A stretch of 64,000 nucleotides of DNA from Pseudomonas sp. CC120222-01a (GCF_003097235.1 NZ_QEQQ01000014.1:106339-170338); one strand, 5' to 3'; shown: positions 16,751-25,108, numbered from the stretch's first letter. A program made the numbers and translations. Notes: generated by a model from the sequence alone, not told the origin.

Positions 16751-17710
16751 ATGAATGAACAACTGTTGAACGTAGTCGTGCGCAAGCGCGAGATCCAAGG
16801 GGCCGACGTGGTCGTGCTCGACCTGGGCCGGGCCGATGGCGCGGCGCTGCCGGCCTTCGAGGCGGGCGCGCATGTGGACATCCACGTCGCCCCGGGCCTG
16901 GTGCGCCAGTATTCGCTGTGCAGCGACCCGGCCGATGCCTCGGTGTATCGCCTGGGCGTATTGAAAGACCCGGCCTCCCGCGGTGGCTCGGTGAGCGTGC
17001 ACGACACCCTGCTGGAAGGGCACGCGGTGCAGATCAGCACCCCGCGCAACCTGTTCCCGCTGGCGGCCGATGCCCAACGCTCGATCCTGCTGGGTGGCGG
17101 CATCGGCATCACGCCGATGATCGCCATGGCCCACGCCCTGCATCAACAGGGTGCCGAGTTCGAACTGCATTACTGCGGGCGCTCGCGCAGCCGCAGCGCC
17201 TTTCTCGATGCCCTGGCCTGCGCACCGTTCGCCGCCCGGGTGTTCACCCACTTCGACGACGAGAATGCGGCCCAGCGCCTGAACCTGGCGGATGTGCTCG
17301 GCAGCGGCACGCCCGGCACCCACATGTACACCTGCGGCCCGTCGGGCTTCATGGACTGGGTGATCGGCGGCGCGCGCCAGCAAGGCTACAGCGAAGAGCA
17401 CATCCACAAGGAGTACTTCCAGGTCGAGGTCGACGCCAGCGGCGCCAGCTTCGAAGTGGTCGCCGCCCGCAGCAACAAGACCGTGCAGGTCGCCGAGGGC
17501 CAAAGCATTCTCGACGCCCTGGCGCAGGTGGGGATCAAGATCGACATCTCGTGCGAGCAGGGCGTGTGCGGCACCTGCATGTGCGAAGTGCTCGAAGGCG
17601 AGCCGGACCACCGCGACGTGTACCTGACCGATGAAGAAAAGGCCGCGAACGACCAGATCCTGGTGTGCTGCTCGCGGGCCAAGTCGAACAAGCTGGTGCT
17701 GGATATCTGA
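16751..17710 (+). CDS. iacF: IacF, VanB/phthalate-dioxygenase-reductase-type electron-transfer protein
   Basis: A 319-residue single-chain reductase. The flavin-binding barrel has RQYSLCSDP (52-60), the NAD-binding domain has GGGIGITPM (115-123), and the C-terminal plant-type [2Fe-2S] domain has C268-x4-C273-x2-C276-x29-C306. It would pass electrons from NADH to the Rieske centre of IacC. Domain order (flavin, NAD, ferredoxin) is that of VanB-type reductases. It lies 48 bp after iacE behind the hairpin and 11 bp before iacG. Confidence 0.92.
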   Translation: MNEQLLNVVVRKREIQGADVVVLDLGRADGAALPAFEAGAHVDIHVAPGLVRQYSLCSDPADASVYRLGVLKDPASRGGSVSVHDTLLEGHAVQISTPRNLFPLAADAQRSILLGGGIGITPMIAMAHALHQQGAEFELHYCGRSRSRSAFLDALACAPFAARVFTHFDDENAAQRLNLADVLGSGTPGTHMYTCGPSGFMDWVIGGARQQGYSEEHIHKEYFQVEVDASGASFEVVAARSNKTVQVAEGQSILDALAQVGIKIDISCEQGVCGTCMCEVLEGEPDHRDVYLTDEEKAANDQILVCCSRAKSNKLVLDI

Positions 17711-17721
17711 GGAGCATGACC

Positions 17722-18219
17722 ATGGTAGACGTATCGCAATTTCGCAATGCAATGGCGCTGCTCGGTGGCGCCGTATCGGTCATCACCACCGATGGCCCCG
17801 CCGGCCGCTTCGGCTTCACCGCCTCGGCGGTGTGCAGCGTGACCGACTCGCCGCCCACCTTGCTGGTGTGCATGAACCGCGCCTCGTATTCCAACGAGCA
17901 GTTCAAGGCCAATGGCGCGCTGTGCGTGAACGTGCTGGCGGGTACCCATCAGGAACTGTCGGGGGCGTTTGCCAACCGCAACCTGAACATGGACGAACGT
18001 TTTGCCGTTACCGACTGGACAGTGCTGGAGAGTGGCGCACCGGTGATGCAGGAAGCCCTGGTCAACTTCGACTGCCGGATTGCCCAGGTGCATGAGGTGG
18101 GGTCGCACAGCATCTTCTACTGCGAGATCCAGGACATCCGCCACGGCGGCGCCGATGACGGGCTGGTGTATTTCAACCGGGCCTATCACCGGGTCTGTGA
18201 ATCTTCGAAAGCCTGCTGA
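17722..18219 (+). CDS. iacG: IacG, flavin reductase
   Basis: A 165-residue FMN-binding split-barrel flavin reductase (HpaC-like): GGAVSVITTDGPAGRFGFTA (about 13-32), SPPTLLVCMNRASYSN and the terminal FNRAYHRV are the usual landmarks. It should supply reduced flavin to the IacA oxygenase. Two ATGs follow the GGAG at 17711-17714; the one at 17722 has the better 7-base spacing. It is the last gene of the iacA-G operon and ends just before a REP pair and the convergent iacR. Confidence 0.9.
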   Translation: MVDVSQFRNAMALLGGAVSVITTDGPAGRFGFTASAVCSVTDSPPTLLVCMNRASYSNEQFKANGALCVNVLAGTHQELSGAFANRNLNMDERFAVTDWTVLESGAPVMQEALVNFDCRIAQVHEVGSHSIFYCEIQDIRHGGADDGLVYFNRAYHRVCESSKAC

Positions 18220-18237
18220 AACGGGGGCTGCTGTGCA

Positions 18238-18313
18238 GCCCTTTCGCGACACAAGGCCGCTCCTACAAGGGACCGCGCTCTTCTGTAGGAGCGGCCTTGT
18301 GTCGCGAAAGGGC
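18238..18313. repeat. REP pair between iacG and iacR
   Basis: Arms at 18238-18267 and 18284-18313 are perfect 30-bp inverted copies, containing CTTTCGCGACACAAGGCCGC, with a 16-bp spacer. They sit between convergent iacG and iacR and may serve as bidirectional transcription stop or mRNA end protection. Confidence 0.9.
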
Positions 18314-18341
18314 CGCAAGGCGGCCCCGGCAATCTAACGAC

Positions 18342-18821
18342 TTACAAGGTCTCAAGATTGTGGAACACCACTTCGAGCATCTTGTTCAACCGCTGCACCT
18401 GCGCCTCGGTCAGCCCCTTGAAGCTGCGCTGGAACAGTTCACGAGTCACATCCTGCATGCGTTCGATGTTCTGCAGGCCGACCTCGGTGATGCGCACCTG
18501 GGTCACGCGCCCGTCTTCAGGGCTGGGCGCGGTGTCGACCAGGCCATCTTCCTTCATGCGGTAGACGATCTTGGTGATGGTCGACAGCTTGGCGATGGCG
18601 TGGGTGGAGATCTCGGAAATGCTCGATTCACCGTTCTCGTTGAGGATCCACAGCACGCGCCAGCGCGGCACGTCGAGGTCGACCTTCTTCAGCAGACGTT
18701 CCATGTTCTGGGTGTAGCGGCCGTGCACACGGGCCAGCCAGTAGAAGGGGAAATCTTCCTTGCGAAATTCATCGCTGGCCGGGTCGTGATGGCTGTGGCC
18801 TTTGTTTTTCGAAGTGCTCAT
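18342..18821 (-). CDS. iacR: IacR, MarR-family repressor of the iac locus
   Basis: A 159-residue MarR-type winged-helix dimer. The wHTH is at about 45-110 (DVPRWRVLWILNENGESSIS ... AKLSTITKIVYRMKEDGLVD) with the wing DGRVTQVRITEVG. In other iac loci IacR represses iac transcription and is released by indole-acetate or an intermediate. Here it is placed between iacG and iacH, as in P. putida 1290, and divergent from iacH across 174 bp. The N-terminus carries a His/Lys-rich stretch KNKGHSHHDP. Confidence 0.9.
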   Translation of the reverse strand: MSTSKNKGHSHHDPASDEFRKEDFPFYWLARVHGRYTQNMERLLKKVDLDVPRWRVLWILNENGESSISEISTHAIAKLSTITKIVYRMKEDGLVDTAPSPEDGRVTQVRITEVGLQNIERMQDVTRELFQRSFKGLTEAQVQRLNKMLEVVFHNLETL

Positions 18822-18995
18822 CGATTCACTACTTGTGCGGAAATAGTCGCGACATCATAGACCTTTCCGCGCATTTGACCACCGCAACCGTGTCAGGGAT
18901 TACGGGAATGTTCAGTTGATATTTCCAGTAATTGATCCACATGTTCATGGCTGGGCCACGGTCCGGCATCCATTCTTGAAAAGGGCTCCACGAAA
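18822..18995. promoter_or_regulatory. iacR-iacH divergent promoter region
   Basis: The region carries both promoters. It contains GAATGTTCAGT (18906-18916), the same 11-mer as at 12408-12418 upstream of iacA, followed by TTGATATT, which also occurs upstream of iacA. These are candidate IacR contact sequences. No clear -35/-10 pair can be named. Confidence 0.45.
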
Positions 18996-20105
18996 ATGAC
19001 AATCATAGTAGAAACCCTTGATCTGGGCGGCAGCGGCCCCCGGGTCGTGGTCAAGGACACCATCGACGTCGCCGGTACCGCGACCCGCGCCAGCAGCCAG
19101 GCGCTGGAGCACGCGCCGCTGGCCGAGCGGCATGCCGAAGTGGTCAGCCAGTTGCTGGCCAACGGCGCGCGGCTGACCGGCAAGGTCAGCCTGCATGAGC
19201 TGGCGTTCGGCACCACCGGCATCAACCACTACACCGGCACAGCGGCCAACCCACGCTTCCCAGGCCGTATTCCGGGCGGCTCTTCCAGCGGTTCGGCGGC
19301 AGCAGTGGCTGCCGGCCTGGCCGACTTCAGCCTGGGCACCGACACCGGTGGCTCGGTGCGTGTACCGGCCTGCTGCTGCGGCGTGTTCGGCCTCAAGCCG
19401 ACCTTTGGCCGGGTCAGCCGCAAAGGCGTGATGCCGGCACACACCAGCCTCGACTGCGTCGGCCCGTTTGCCGCGAGCCTGCCGATGCTGGTGCGGGCGA
19501 TGACCCTGATCGACCCGACCTTCACCCCGGCGCAGGTCCCGGCCAGGGCCCGTATCGGCGTGCTGCGGGTCACCGCCGAGGCGGCGATCCACAAGGTGGT
19601 GCAGGGCGCCCTGACGGCCAGCGGCCTGGCGCTGGGCAATGTCGAGCTCAAGCATTTCGGCGCGGCCTACGAGGCCGGCATGGTGGTGATCAACCGCGAA
19701 ACCTTCGCCGGCTGCGGCCACTTGCTGGAAACCGGCAAGGTCGGTGCCGATATCGCCGGGCGCCTGGCAGCGGCGGGGCAGACCAGCGACACCGCGCTGG
19801 CCGAAGCCGAAGAGGTGCGTCGGCGCTTCACCGCCGAAGTCGACCAGGCCCTGGCCAGCTACGATGTGCTGGCCTTGCCGACCCTGCCGGACTTCCCGCT
19901 GCGCCTGGAAGACGCCGCCGATACCCGTGCCGTGCTGGGCATGACCTCGTTGGTGCGGCCATTCAACCTGTCGGGGCACCCGGCCCTGAGCATCCCGCTG
20001 GGCAGCGAAGCCGGCCTGCCGGTCGGGCTGCAACTGGTGGCGGCCAAGGGCGCCGACGAAAAGCTGCTGGCGGTGGCCGAGCGCTTGCTGCTGAACCTGT
20101 ACTGA
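18996..20105 (+). CDS. iacH: IacH, amidase-signature protein
   Basis: A 369-residue amidase-signature enzyme with the Ser-cisSer-Lys triad visible as K20 (VVVKDT), S96 (GGSSSGSA) and S120 (DTGGS); the 24-residue S96-S120 spacing is that of the family. It would hydrolyse an amide or lactam, and an oxindole ring is a plausible substrate in this pathway, but the reaction of IacH is not established to my knowledge. It is shorter than typical GatA-like amidases (about 460). Its stop is 8 bp before the ATG of iacI. Confidence 0.87.
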   Translation: MTIIVETLDLGGSGPRVVVKDTIDVAGTATRASSQALEHAPLAERHAEVVSQLLANGARLTGKVSLHELAFGTTGINHYTGTAANPRFPGRIPGGSSSGSAAAVAAGLADFSLGTDTGGSVRVPACCCGVFGLKPTFGRVSRKGVMPAHTSLDCVGPFAASLPMLVRAMTLIDPTFTPAQVPARARIGVLRVTAEAAIHKVVQGALTASGLALGNVELKHFGAAYEAGMVVINRETFAGCGHLLETGKVGADIAGRLAAAGQTSDTALAEAEEVRRRFTAEVDQALASYDVLALPTLPDFPLRLEDAADTRAVLGMTSLVRPFNLSGHPALSIPLGSEAGLPVGLQLVAAKGADEKLLAVAERLLLNLY

Positions 20106-20112
20106 GGTGGTG

Positions 20113-20625
20113 ATGAACGATATCCATGCACTGCAGGCCCGCCTGCAACGCTTCGAAGACCAGCAGGTCATTCGCGTGTGCATCAACCGCTACATGGAAC
20201 TGTGCGACCAGCTCGACGCCAGCACTCCGCTGGACGAGCTGGCCGGGCTGTTCACCCGCGAGGCCCTGTGGGAAGGCAAGGGCGCCAAGTATGCCGCGAG
20301 CTTTGGCGGCTACCGGGGGCGTGAGGCGATCCGGGCGATGTTCGCCACCTACATGAAGACGCCGGCGCACTTCGCCCTGAACGTGCACTTCCTGACCAGC
20401 GAGGTCATCGAGGTGGAAGGCGGGCAGGGGCTGGGGCGTTGGGTGATGCTGCAGACCAGCACCTTTGCCGATGGTGCCTCGCACTTGAATGCGGCGCGTT
20501 TGACGGTGCGTTTCGCCCAGGAAGAAGGGCAGTGGCGGATGGCGCATTTCCAGACCGAGAACCTGTTCAGCCGGCCGGTTACGGCCTGGAACAGTGAGGC
20601 GCCGTTGCCGGTGCCTGAGCGGTAA
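20113..20625 (+). CDS. iacI: IacI, SnoaL/NTF2-like protein
   Basis: A 170-residue NTF2-like fold protein (opening MNDIHALQARLQRFEDQQVI; LFTREALWEGKGAKYAASFG; C-terminal WRMAHFQTENLFSRPV). Two GTG codons precede the ATG; GAGG at 20104-20107 fits the ATG at 20113 best. It forms an operon with iacH and completes the iac set. The role is unknown, possibly an isomerase or hydrolase for a pathway intermediate. Confidence 0.85.
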   Translation: MNDIHALQARLQRFEDQQVIRVCINRYMELCDQLDASTPLDELAGLFTREALWEGKGAKYAASFGGYRGREAIRAMFATYMKTPAHFALNVHFLTSEVIEVEGGQGLGRWVMLQTSTFADGASHLNAARLTVRFAQEEGQWRMAHFQTENLFSRPVTAWNSEAPLPVPER

Positions 20626-20632
20626 TCCCTGC

Positions 20633-20745
20633 AATTGGGGCCGCTTTGCGGCCCATCGCCGGCAAGCGCGGCTGCCACAGAACTGCATACGCTTGAAAGA
20701 CTGTGAAATACCTGTGGGGCCGGGCTTTCCGGCGATGGGGCCTCG
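20633..20745. repeat. REP-like inverted pair after iacI
   Basis: GGGGCCGCTTTGCGGCCCAT-type hairpin at about 20637-20656 and an inverted partner (CTGTGGGGCCGGGC ... GGCGATGGGGCC, about 20712-20742) flank a short spacer. It is a different REP subtype from those near iacG and lies between iacI and the YbjQ gene. Confidence 0.65.
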
Positions 20746-20789
20746 GCATTTGTTAGACTTGGCCTTTTTGCAAGGCCAAGGAGCGCAAC

Positions 20790-21110
20790 ATGATCATCTC
20801 CACCACCAGCCAACTCGAAGGCCGCCCGATTGCCGAGTACCTTGGCGTGGTCAGCTCCGAATCGGTGCAAGGCATCAACTTCGTGCGCGATTTCTTCACA
20901 CGCGTTCGCGACGTCTTCGGTGGCCGTTCGCAGACCCTGGAAAGCGCCCTGCGCCAGGCACGCGAGCAGGCCACAGAGGAACTCATTGCGCGGGCACGGC
21001 AGTTGCAAGCCGATGCGGTGGTAGGCGTGGACTTCGAGATCAGCATGCCGTCGGTGCAAGGCGGCATGGTCGTGGTGTTCGCCACCGGTACCGCCGTGCG
21101 GCTGAAGTAG
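20790..21110 (+). CDS. YbjQ/UPF0145 family protein
   Basis: A 106-residue protein starting MIISTTSQLEGRPIAEYLGV and containing EELIARARQLQADAVVGVDF, both characteristic of the YbjQ (DUF74) family, sometimes called heavy-metal-binding domain proteins. Family members form pentamers; the function is unknown. AAGGAG eight bases upstream supports the start. It appears monocistronic, between a REP pair and a short unknown gene. Confidence 0.85.
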   Translation: MIISTTSQLEGRPIAEYLGVVSSESVQGINFVRDFFTRVRDVFGGRSQTLESALRQAREQATEELIARARQLQADAVVGVDFEISMPSVQGGMVVVFATGTAVRLK

Positions 21111-21245
21111 CCAAATGCCACTGGTCGGGTCTGCGGGTTTCGGCCAGGCAGTCCGCTTGTGACCGGCTAGTCTCACTGGCATAGGTCGCGTTTTTCAGGT
21201 CAGCCCATTGCTGGCCGACGCGGGCGCCACGGAATGGAGACAGGC

Positions 21246-21434
21246 ATGAGCGACACCTTTTTCGAAGACACGAACGATGCATTCCCGATCAACAGCCAGG
21301 TACGTTGCGGTCAGGCGGCATTCAACCTGGGCTTCGCCCACATGACCCTGGACGACTCGGAAAACCTCAAGCCTGCACACCTGCAGCGCATCAAGAAGGG
21401 CCGTTTCACACCACGGGTGCCAGCCAGGAAGTAA
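21246..21434 (+). CDS. Small conserved-looking hypothetical protein
   Basis: A 62-residue acidic-to-basic protein (MSDTFFEDTNDAFPINSQVR at the start, ending in a KKGRFTPRVPARK tail). A good GGAG lies upstream of the ATG and a strong intrinsic terminator follows 30 bp after the stop, so it is a real transcription unit. I do not recognise the family. No signal peptide or membrane segment is visible. Confidence 0.6.
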   Translation: MSDTFFEDTNDAFPINSQVRCGQAAFNLGFAHMTLDDSENLKPAHLQRIKKGRFTPRVPARK

Positions 21435-21463
21435 GCCTCGAAAAAGTGAACCTGCTCACACGA

Positions 21464-21487
21464 CCCCGCCCGATGGCGGGGTTTTTT
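21464..21487 (+). terminator. Intrinsic terminator after the 62-residue gene
   Basis: CCCCGCC-CGAT-GGCGGGG stem (21464-21481) followed directly by TTTTTT (21482-21487), a textbook rho-independent terminator on the plus strand. Confidence 0.9.
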
Positions 21488-21594
21488 GTGGGTGTTGCTT
21501 GACCCTGCTCATGGTATCCGTGGGTTGCCCTCGCGATGGCGGCGCAGTTGTGGTCTTCTGGCGCGGCATCCAGGAAAGAGAGGATTGATTTTTC

Positions 21595-21891
21595 ATGCGA
21601 GTCAGGGACGAGACCTATTGGCAGTGGGCCGACACACAGTTGCACAGCCGCTGCCATGACGAAGTGCTCAGCGACGGCACTTCGCTGGATATCCAGGTAC
21701 GCCTGTCGCGGCTCGGCGCGACGCAGCTGTTCCTTGGGTTGTATGGGCAGGACGGTCGGGCACTGCTGGAGGAGTACTATGCGTCGCGGCCTGGCGAGAC
21801 CATGACCCGTGCGTTGGTGTGGGGTGTGGACCGGGCCCGGGCGCTGGCCACGGGTGCATTGCCCATGCCGCAGCAGCGACGGCGGGCATGA
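21595..21891 (+). CDS. Hypothetical protein
   Basis: A 98-residue soluble protein starting MRVRDETYWQWADTQLHSRC; it contains LFLGLYGQDGRALLEEYYAS and ends in MPQQRRRA. AGAGAGGA lies somewhat far (about 12 bases) upstream. A bidirectional hairpin terminator overlaps its end. I do not recognise a family; codon use is like its neighbours. Confidence 0.55.
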   Translation: MRVRDETYWQWADTQLHSRCHDEVLSDGTSLDIQVRLSRLGATQLFLGLYGQDGRALLEEYYASRPGETMTRALVWGVDRARALATGALPMPQQRRRA

Positions 21892-21894
21892 AAA

Positions 21895-21918
21895 AGCCCG
21901 GCCTATGCGGGCCGGGCT
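21895..21918. terminator. Bidirectional hairpin between convergent small genes
   Basis: AGCCCGGCC-TATGCG-GGCCGGGCT is a 9-bp perfect stem with a 6-base loop, preceded by AAAA on the plus strand (so a T-run for the minus-strand gene at 21939). It probably ends the 110-residue gene. Confidence 0.75.
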
Positions 21919-21938
21919 CCATAAGTGGCGGCGAACCC

Positions 21939-22271
21939 TCAGTTCAGCGGTTCGATCACCTTGACTGCCTGCCGCTCACGGGCGGCGGGCCATTCTTGTT
22001 GCAGGGTCTGCAGCACGCGGCCGACAAACTCGGTATCGGCGGCGGCCTTCTTGCCGACGTAGCCCTGGCCACGGCGGTAGACCTTGAAGCGGGCGCGCAT
22101 GCTGGGCAGGTGCGCTTCGAATTCATCTTCGACGGTGTTCGGCGGCAGGCGGTCGATGCGCACCTCGCCGGTCTGGCTGACCCACAGCAGGTGGTCGTCA
22201 AGGCTGTCCTTGCGTACCGCGAACAGCTGGGCCAATTGGTCGATAGTCGGATTGTTGTTCAAGTTCATCAT
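21939..22271 (-). CDS. Hypothetical protein
   Basis: A 110-residue protein starting MMNLNNNPTIDQLAQLFAVR, with DDHLLWVSQTGEVRIDRLPP and GQGYVGKKAAADTEFVGRVL. No signal peptide or transmembrane helix is seen. It ends at a good terminator (21895-21918). I do not recognise the family; it looks like a small conserved pseudomonad protein. Confidence 0.6.
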   Translation of the reverse strand: MMNLNNNPTIDQLAQLFAVRKDSLDDHLLWVSQTGEVRIDRLPPNTVEDEFEAHLPSMRARFKVYRRGQGYVGKKAAADTEFVGRVLQTLQQEWPAARERQAVKVIEPLN

Positions 22272-22512
22272 AAAGCCCCCATCACCTATTTGTTGTTGAT
22301 TGTCACAGTTGGCGCCACAGGTTGTAGCGCACTACCAAGGCTGCTACAGCAGCATCGCAACAGGGGCTTTCTCACGCTGCCTTTTGGACAGATTCCCTCT
22401 CCACGGACGGCCTGCGTTACCGCGCAAGCCGTCTGGAACACCCTTGCCACCGCTCCCGATCAGGGAGACGGCTTCATCATGCACAAGGCTGATGAACGGC
22501 GTCAATGGTTTT

Positions 22513-22536
22513 GTAGTGAATATTTTTGGTCACTAC
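22513..22536 (-). terminator. Hairpin downstream of ampC
   Basis: GTAGTGA / TCACTAC arms with a 10-base loop, 20 bp after the ampC stop. No T-run on the minus strand, so it is only a possible terminator. Confidence 0.35.
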
Positions 22537-22555
22537 ATCTTGTCGGACAATCCAC

Positions 22556-23692
22556 TCAGTGGTCGAGGCTGGAGAGGATCTGGAAGGCCGCACGCACACG
22601 GGCTTCGTTGGGGTAATTGCGGTTGGCGAGCAGGACAATGGCCTTGCCTTCAGACGGGACGAACGCGGCGTAGACGCCGAAGCCGTTAGTGGACCCGGTC
22701 TTGTTGTACCAGGCTGCGGGCAAGGCCGGGAGCGCCGGGTTGAGGCGCTGGGTGGCCTGGGGCTCACGAATCAGGCGCGGGCTGTTGCCATCGACCAGCG
22801 TGTCCAGCGTGACCGGGTAGGGGTAGCGTTCCCAGCCCAGGCCCTGGGTCATGGCGCCCACCTTGAAGTAGCCGGCCTGGGTGATTTCGGTGGCCTTGCG
22901 CAGTGCCGGCGGCAGTTCGGCAGGTTGCATGTGCAGGCGCACGTAACGCAGCAGGTCGCTGGCGCTGGTCTTGATGCCGTAGGCTTCGTCGGCGTAGGGG
23001 CCAGGGCTGACGCGTACCGGGCGGTTCTGCGCGTCATAGCCTTGCGCGTACAGCGCCTGTGCTGTTTGCGGCACCTGCAGGTAGGTGTGCTGCAGGCCCA
23101 TCTGCGGCAGCAGGTGCTGGGTCATGACGGTAGCGAATGGCTTGTGTTGCGCACGTGCCGCGAGGTCGCCGAACAGGCCCAGGCTCGGGTTGGAATAGCA
23201 GCGCTGGGTGCCATGCTCGGTGCGCGGCTTCCAGTTGCGGAAGAATGCCAGTGTCTGCTCCGGCGTCTGTACCTCATCGGGGAACTGCAACGGCAGGCAA
23301 TCGGCGCTGTAGGCGCCAAACTCCAGCACACTGGCCTCGCCCAGGGGCGAACCGGCCAGCGCGGGCTGGTAGCGCCGGGCGGGGGCCTGGAGGTCAAGCT
23401 TGCCTTCGGCACTGGCCAGGGCGGCGAGGGTGGCGGTGTAGGTCTTGCTCAGCGAGCCGATCTCGAACAGGGTGTCGGCGGTGACCGCGTTGCCATCGGC
23501 CTTGCTGGCCACGCCATAGCTGAAGTAGTGGGCCTGGCCGTTGGCGTAGACCGCCACGGCCATGCCGGCGATATCCTGCTCTTTCATCAGGGGGCGGATC
23601 ACTTCGTCGACCTGGGCCTGCATCGGCTCGGCAGCGTGCGCACAGGCGACGCCGAACAGGAAGAACAATGGGGCAAGACGTACGAGCGGCAT
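22556..23692 (-). CDS. ampC: AmpC, class C beta-lactamase
   Basis: A 378-residue serine beta-lactamase. A signal peptide (MPLVRLAPLFFLFGVACAHA, cut after residue 20) sends it to the periplasm. The class C motifs are S80-L-S-K83, Y166-S-N168 and K331-T-G333. It would hydrolyse cephalosporins and penicillins. No ampR gene is adjacent, in contrast to P. aeruginosa, so induction may depend on a distant regulator or be absent. Length is usual for class C enzymes. Confidence 0.93.
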   Translation of the reverse strand: MPLVRLAPLFFLFGVACAHAAEPMQAQVDEVIRPLMKEQDIAGMAVAVYANGQAHYFSYGVASKADGNAVTADTLFEIGSLSKTYTATLAALASAEGKLDLQAPARRYQPALAGSPLGEASVLEFGAYSADCLPLQFPDEVQTPEQTLAFFRNWKPRTEHGTQRCYSNPSLGLFGDLAARAQHKPFATVMTQHLLPQMGLQHTYLQVPQTAQALYAQGYDAQNRPVRVSPGPYADEAYGIKTSASDLLRYVRLHMQPAELPPALRKATEITQAGYFKVGAMTQGLGWERYPYPVTLDTLVDGNSPRLIREPQATQRLNPALPALPAAWYNKTGSTNGFGVYAAFVPSEGKAIVLLANRNYPNEARVRAAFQILSSLDH

Positions 23693-23810
23693 GCAAAGGT
23701 CCTTTTCGTGGGGTGTCCGTTGAGCGACACCAATGGGGGTTCCGGCGTTAGCGGGAAAAAACCACAGACCTTATCGTCTGGCCTTGCACAACGACAAGAT
23801 GGAAACGGTT

Positions 23811-24803
23811 ATGAAATATTTGCGCATGTTGTTCGACAACTTCACCTTGTGCCTGCTCGGGGTGGTGCTGATCGCCACCGTGCTGCCTTGCTCGGGCGAC
23901 GGCGCGGTGTATTTCGGCTGGCTGACCAACCTGGCGATCGGCCTGCTGTTCTTCCTGCACGGTGCCAAGCTGTCGCGCGAGGCCATCATCGCCGGTGCTG
24001 GCCACTGGCGCCTGCACCTGCTGGTGTTCTCCTGCACCTTCGTGATGTTCCCGCTGCTGGGCCTGGCGTTCAAGCCACTGTTCGTACCGCTGGTGGGCAA
24101 CGAGCTGTACCTGGGCGTGCTGTACCTGTGCGCGCTGCCTGCCACCGTGCAGTCGGCCATCGCCTTCACCTCGCTGGCCCGCGGCAACGTGCCGGCGGCC
24201 ATCTGCAGTGCGGCGGCTTCCAGCCTGATCGGTATCTTCCTGACCCCGTTGCTGGTGATGATGCTGCTGGGCGCCAGTGGTGATACCGGTTCGGGGCTGG
24301 ACGCCGTATTGAAGATCACCCTGCAATTGCTGGTGCCATTCGTGGCCGGGCAGATCGCACGCCGCTGGATCGGCGCCTGGGTCAAGAAGAATGCCCGCTG
24401 GCTGAAGATCGTCGACCAGGGTTCGATCCTGCTGGTGGTCTACACCGCATTCAGCGAGGCCGTGGTCACCGGCCTGTGGCACACCGTGTCGCCGCAGCAC
24501 CTGGCCGGGCTGTTCGCCGTCTGCGGGATCCTGCTGGCGGTGGTGCTGTTTGGTACGCGCATGCTGGGCAAGGTGCTGGGCTTCAGCCTGGAAGACCGCA
24601 TCACCATCCTGTTCGCCGGTTCCAAGAAGAGCCTGGCCACCGGGGTGCCGATGGCCCAGGTGCTGTTCGTTGGGAGCGGCATCGGTGCGATGATCCTGCC
24701 GCTGATGCTGTTCCACCAGATCCAGTTGATGGTGTGTGCGGTGCTGGCACAGCGTTATGCCAGCCGTGAGCAGGTAGGTGAGGGGGCTACTGCTTCATCC
24801 TGA
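23811..24803 (+). CDS. Bile acid:sodium symporter-family (YfeH-like) membrane protein
   Basis: A 330-residue protein with about ten transmembrane segments. The start MKYLRMLFDNFTLCLLGVVL matches the beginning of YfeH-like SBF proteins; longer frames back to 23733 lack support. Landmarks are WLTNLAIGLLFFLHGAKLSR (about 36-55), LCALPATVQSAIAFTSLARG and the late AGSKKSLATGVPMA block. The family transports organic anions or is of unknown substrate. It is divergent from ampC. Confidence 0.82.
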   Translation: MKYLRMLFDNFTLCLLGVVLIATVLPCSGDGAVYFGWLTNLAIGLLFFLHGAKLSREAIIAGAGHWRLHLLVFSCTFVMFPLLGLAFKPLFVPLVGNELYLGVLYLCALPATVQSAIAFTSLARGNVPAAICSAAASSLIGIFLTPLLVMMLLGASGDTGSGLDAVLKITLQLLVPFVAGQIARRWIGAWVKKNARWLKIVDQGSILLVVYTAFSEAVVTGLWHTVSPQHLAGLFAVCGILLAVVLFGTRMLGKVLGFSLEDRITILFAGSKKSLATGVPMAQVLFVGSGIGAMILPLMLFHQIQLMVCAVLAQRYASREQVGEGATASS

Positions 24804-24915
24804 ACATGCTTTCCTGTTCGGGCTTCTTTACAGGGATATCTGCGGCCTGTGGGAGCTTCTATGGCGAGAGGCAAATCTCCTGCAGGAATTTGCCCTTGCC
24901 TTCCTTTCTCAGCTT

Positions 24916-24975
24916 TCAGGCGCGGGCCAGCACGTTGTAGTCGACCACTCGCTTGACGCATACCAGTACCCTCAT
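24916..24975 (-). pseudogene. Relic of the etfB 5' end (19 codons plus ribosome site)
   Basis: On the minus strand an ATG at 24975, five bases after GGAG, opens a 19-codon frame reading MRVLVCVKRVVDYNVLARA and then TGA. This is the N-terminus of the electron-transfer flavoprotein beta subunit (family opening M-K-V-L-V-A-V-K-R-V-V-D-Y-N-V) with the rest of the gene gone. It lies in the 383-bp gap between the SBF gene and mesX. It could still be translated as a short peptide. The rest of the gap holds a degenerate REP-like stretch near 24848-24900 and the mesX promoter region. Confidence 0.7.
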
Positions 24976-25095
24976 AGGTTCTCCAGTCATTGATGGTGGG
25001 GCGGTGGGGGCAGCGCAGTGTTGGCGGGTGCGGATCGTCCGTTTCAACTTGCGGGGCTGCCGTTGATGGCGTCATGAACATGACTAAAGGCTCTG

Positions 25096-25108
25096 TGAAA
25101 TCAATTCA
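25096..25108. promoter_or_regulatory. MetR-like box upstream of mesXD
   Basis: TGAA-ATCAA-TTCA, a perfect TGAA/TTCA inverted repeat with 5-base spacing, close to the MetR consensus TGAANNTNNTTCA except at the centre. It lies about 80 bp before mesX, where a methionine-starvation activator would bind. Confidence 0.5.

Noticed and set aside
12636..18219. Reading the cluster as an indole (iif) degradation locus
   Set aside because: The presence of Rieske subunits, VanB-type reductase, amidase, NTF2-like protein and a MarR gene in iac order fits indole-3-acetate catabolism better.
18238..18313. Repeated inverted sequences that could look like a CRISPR array
   Set aside because: The repeats are paired REP arms, not regularly spaced direct repeats with unique spacers; no cas genes are present.
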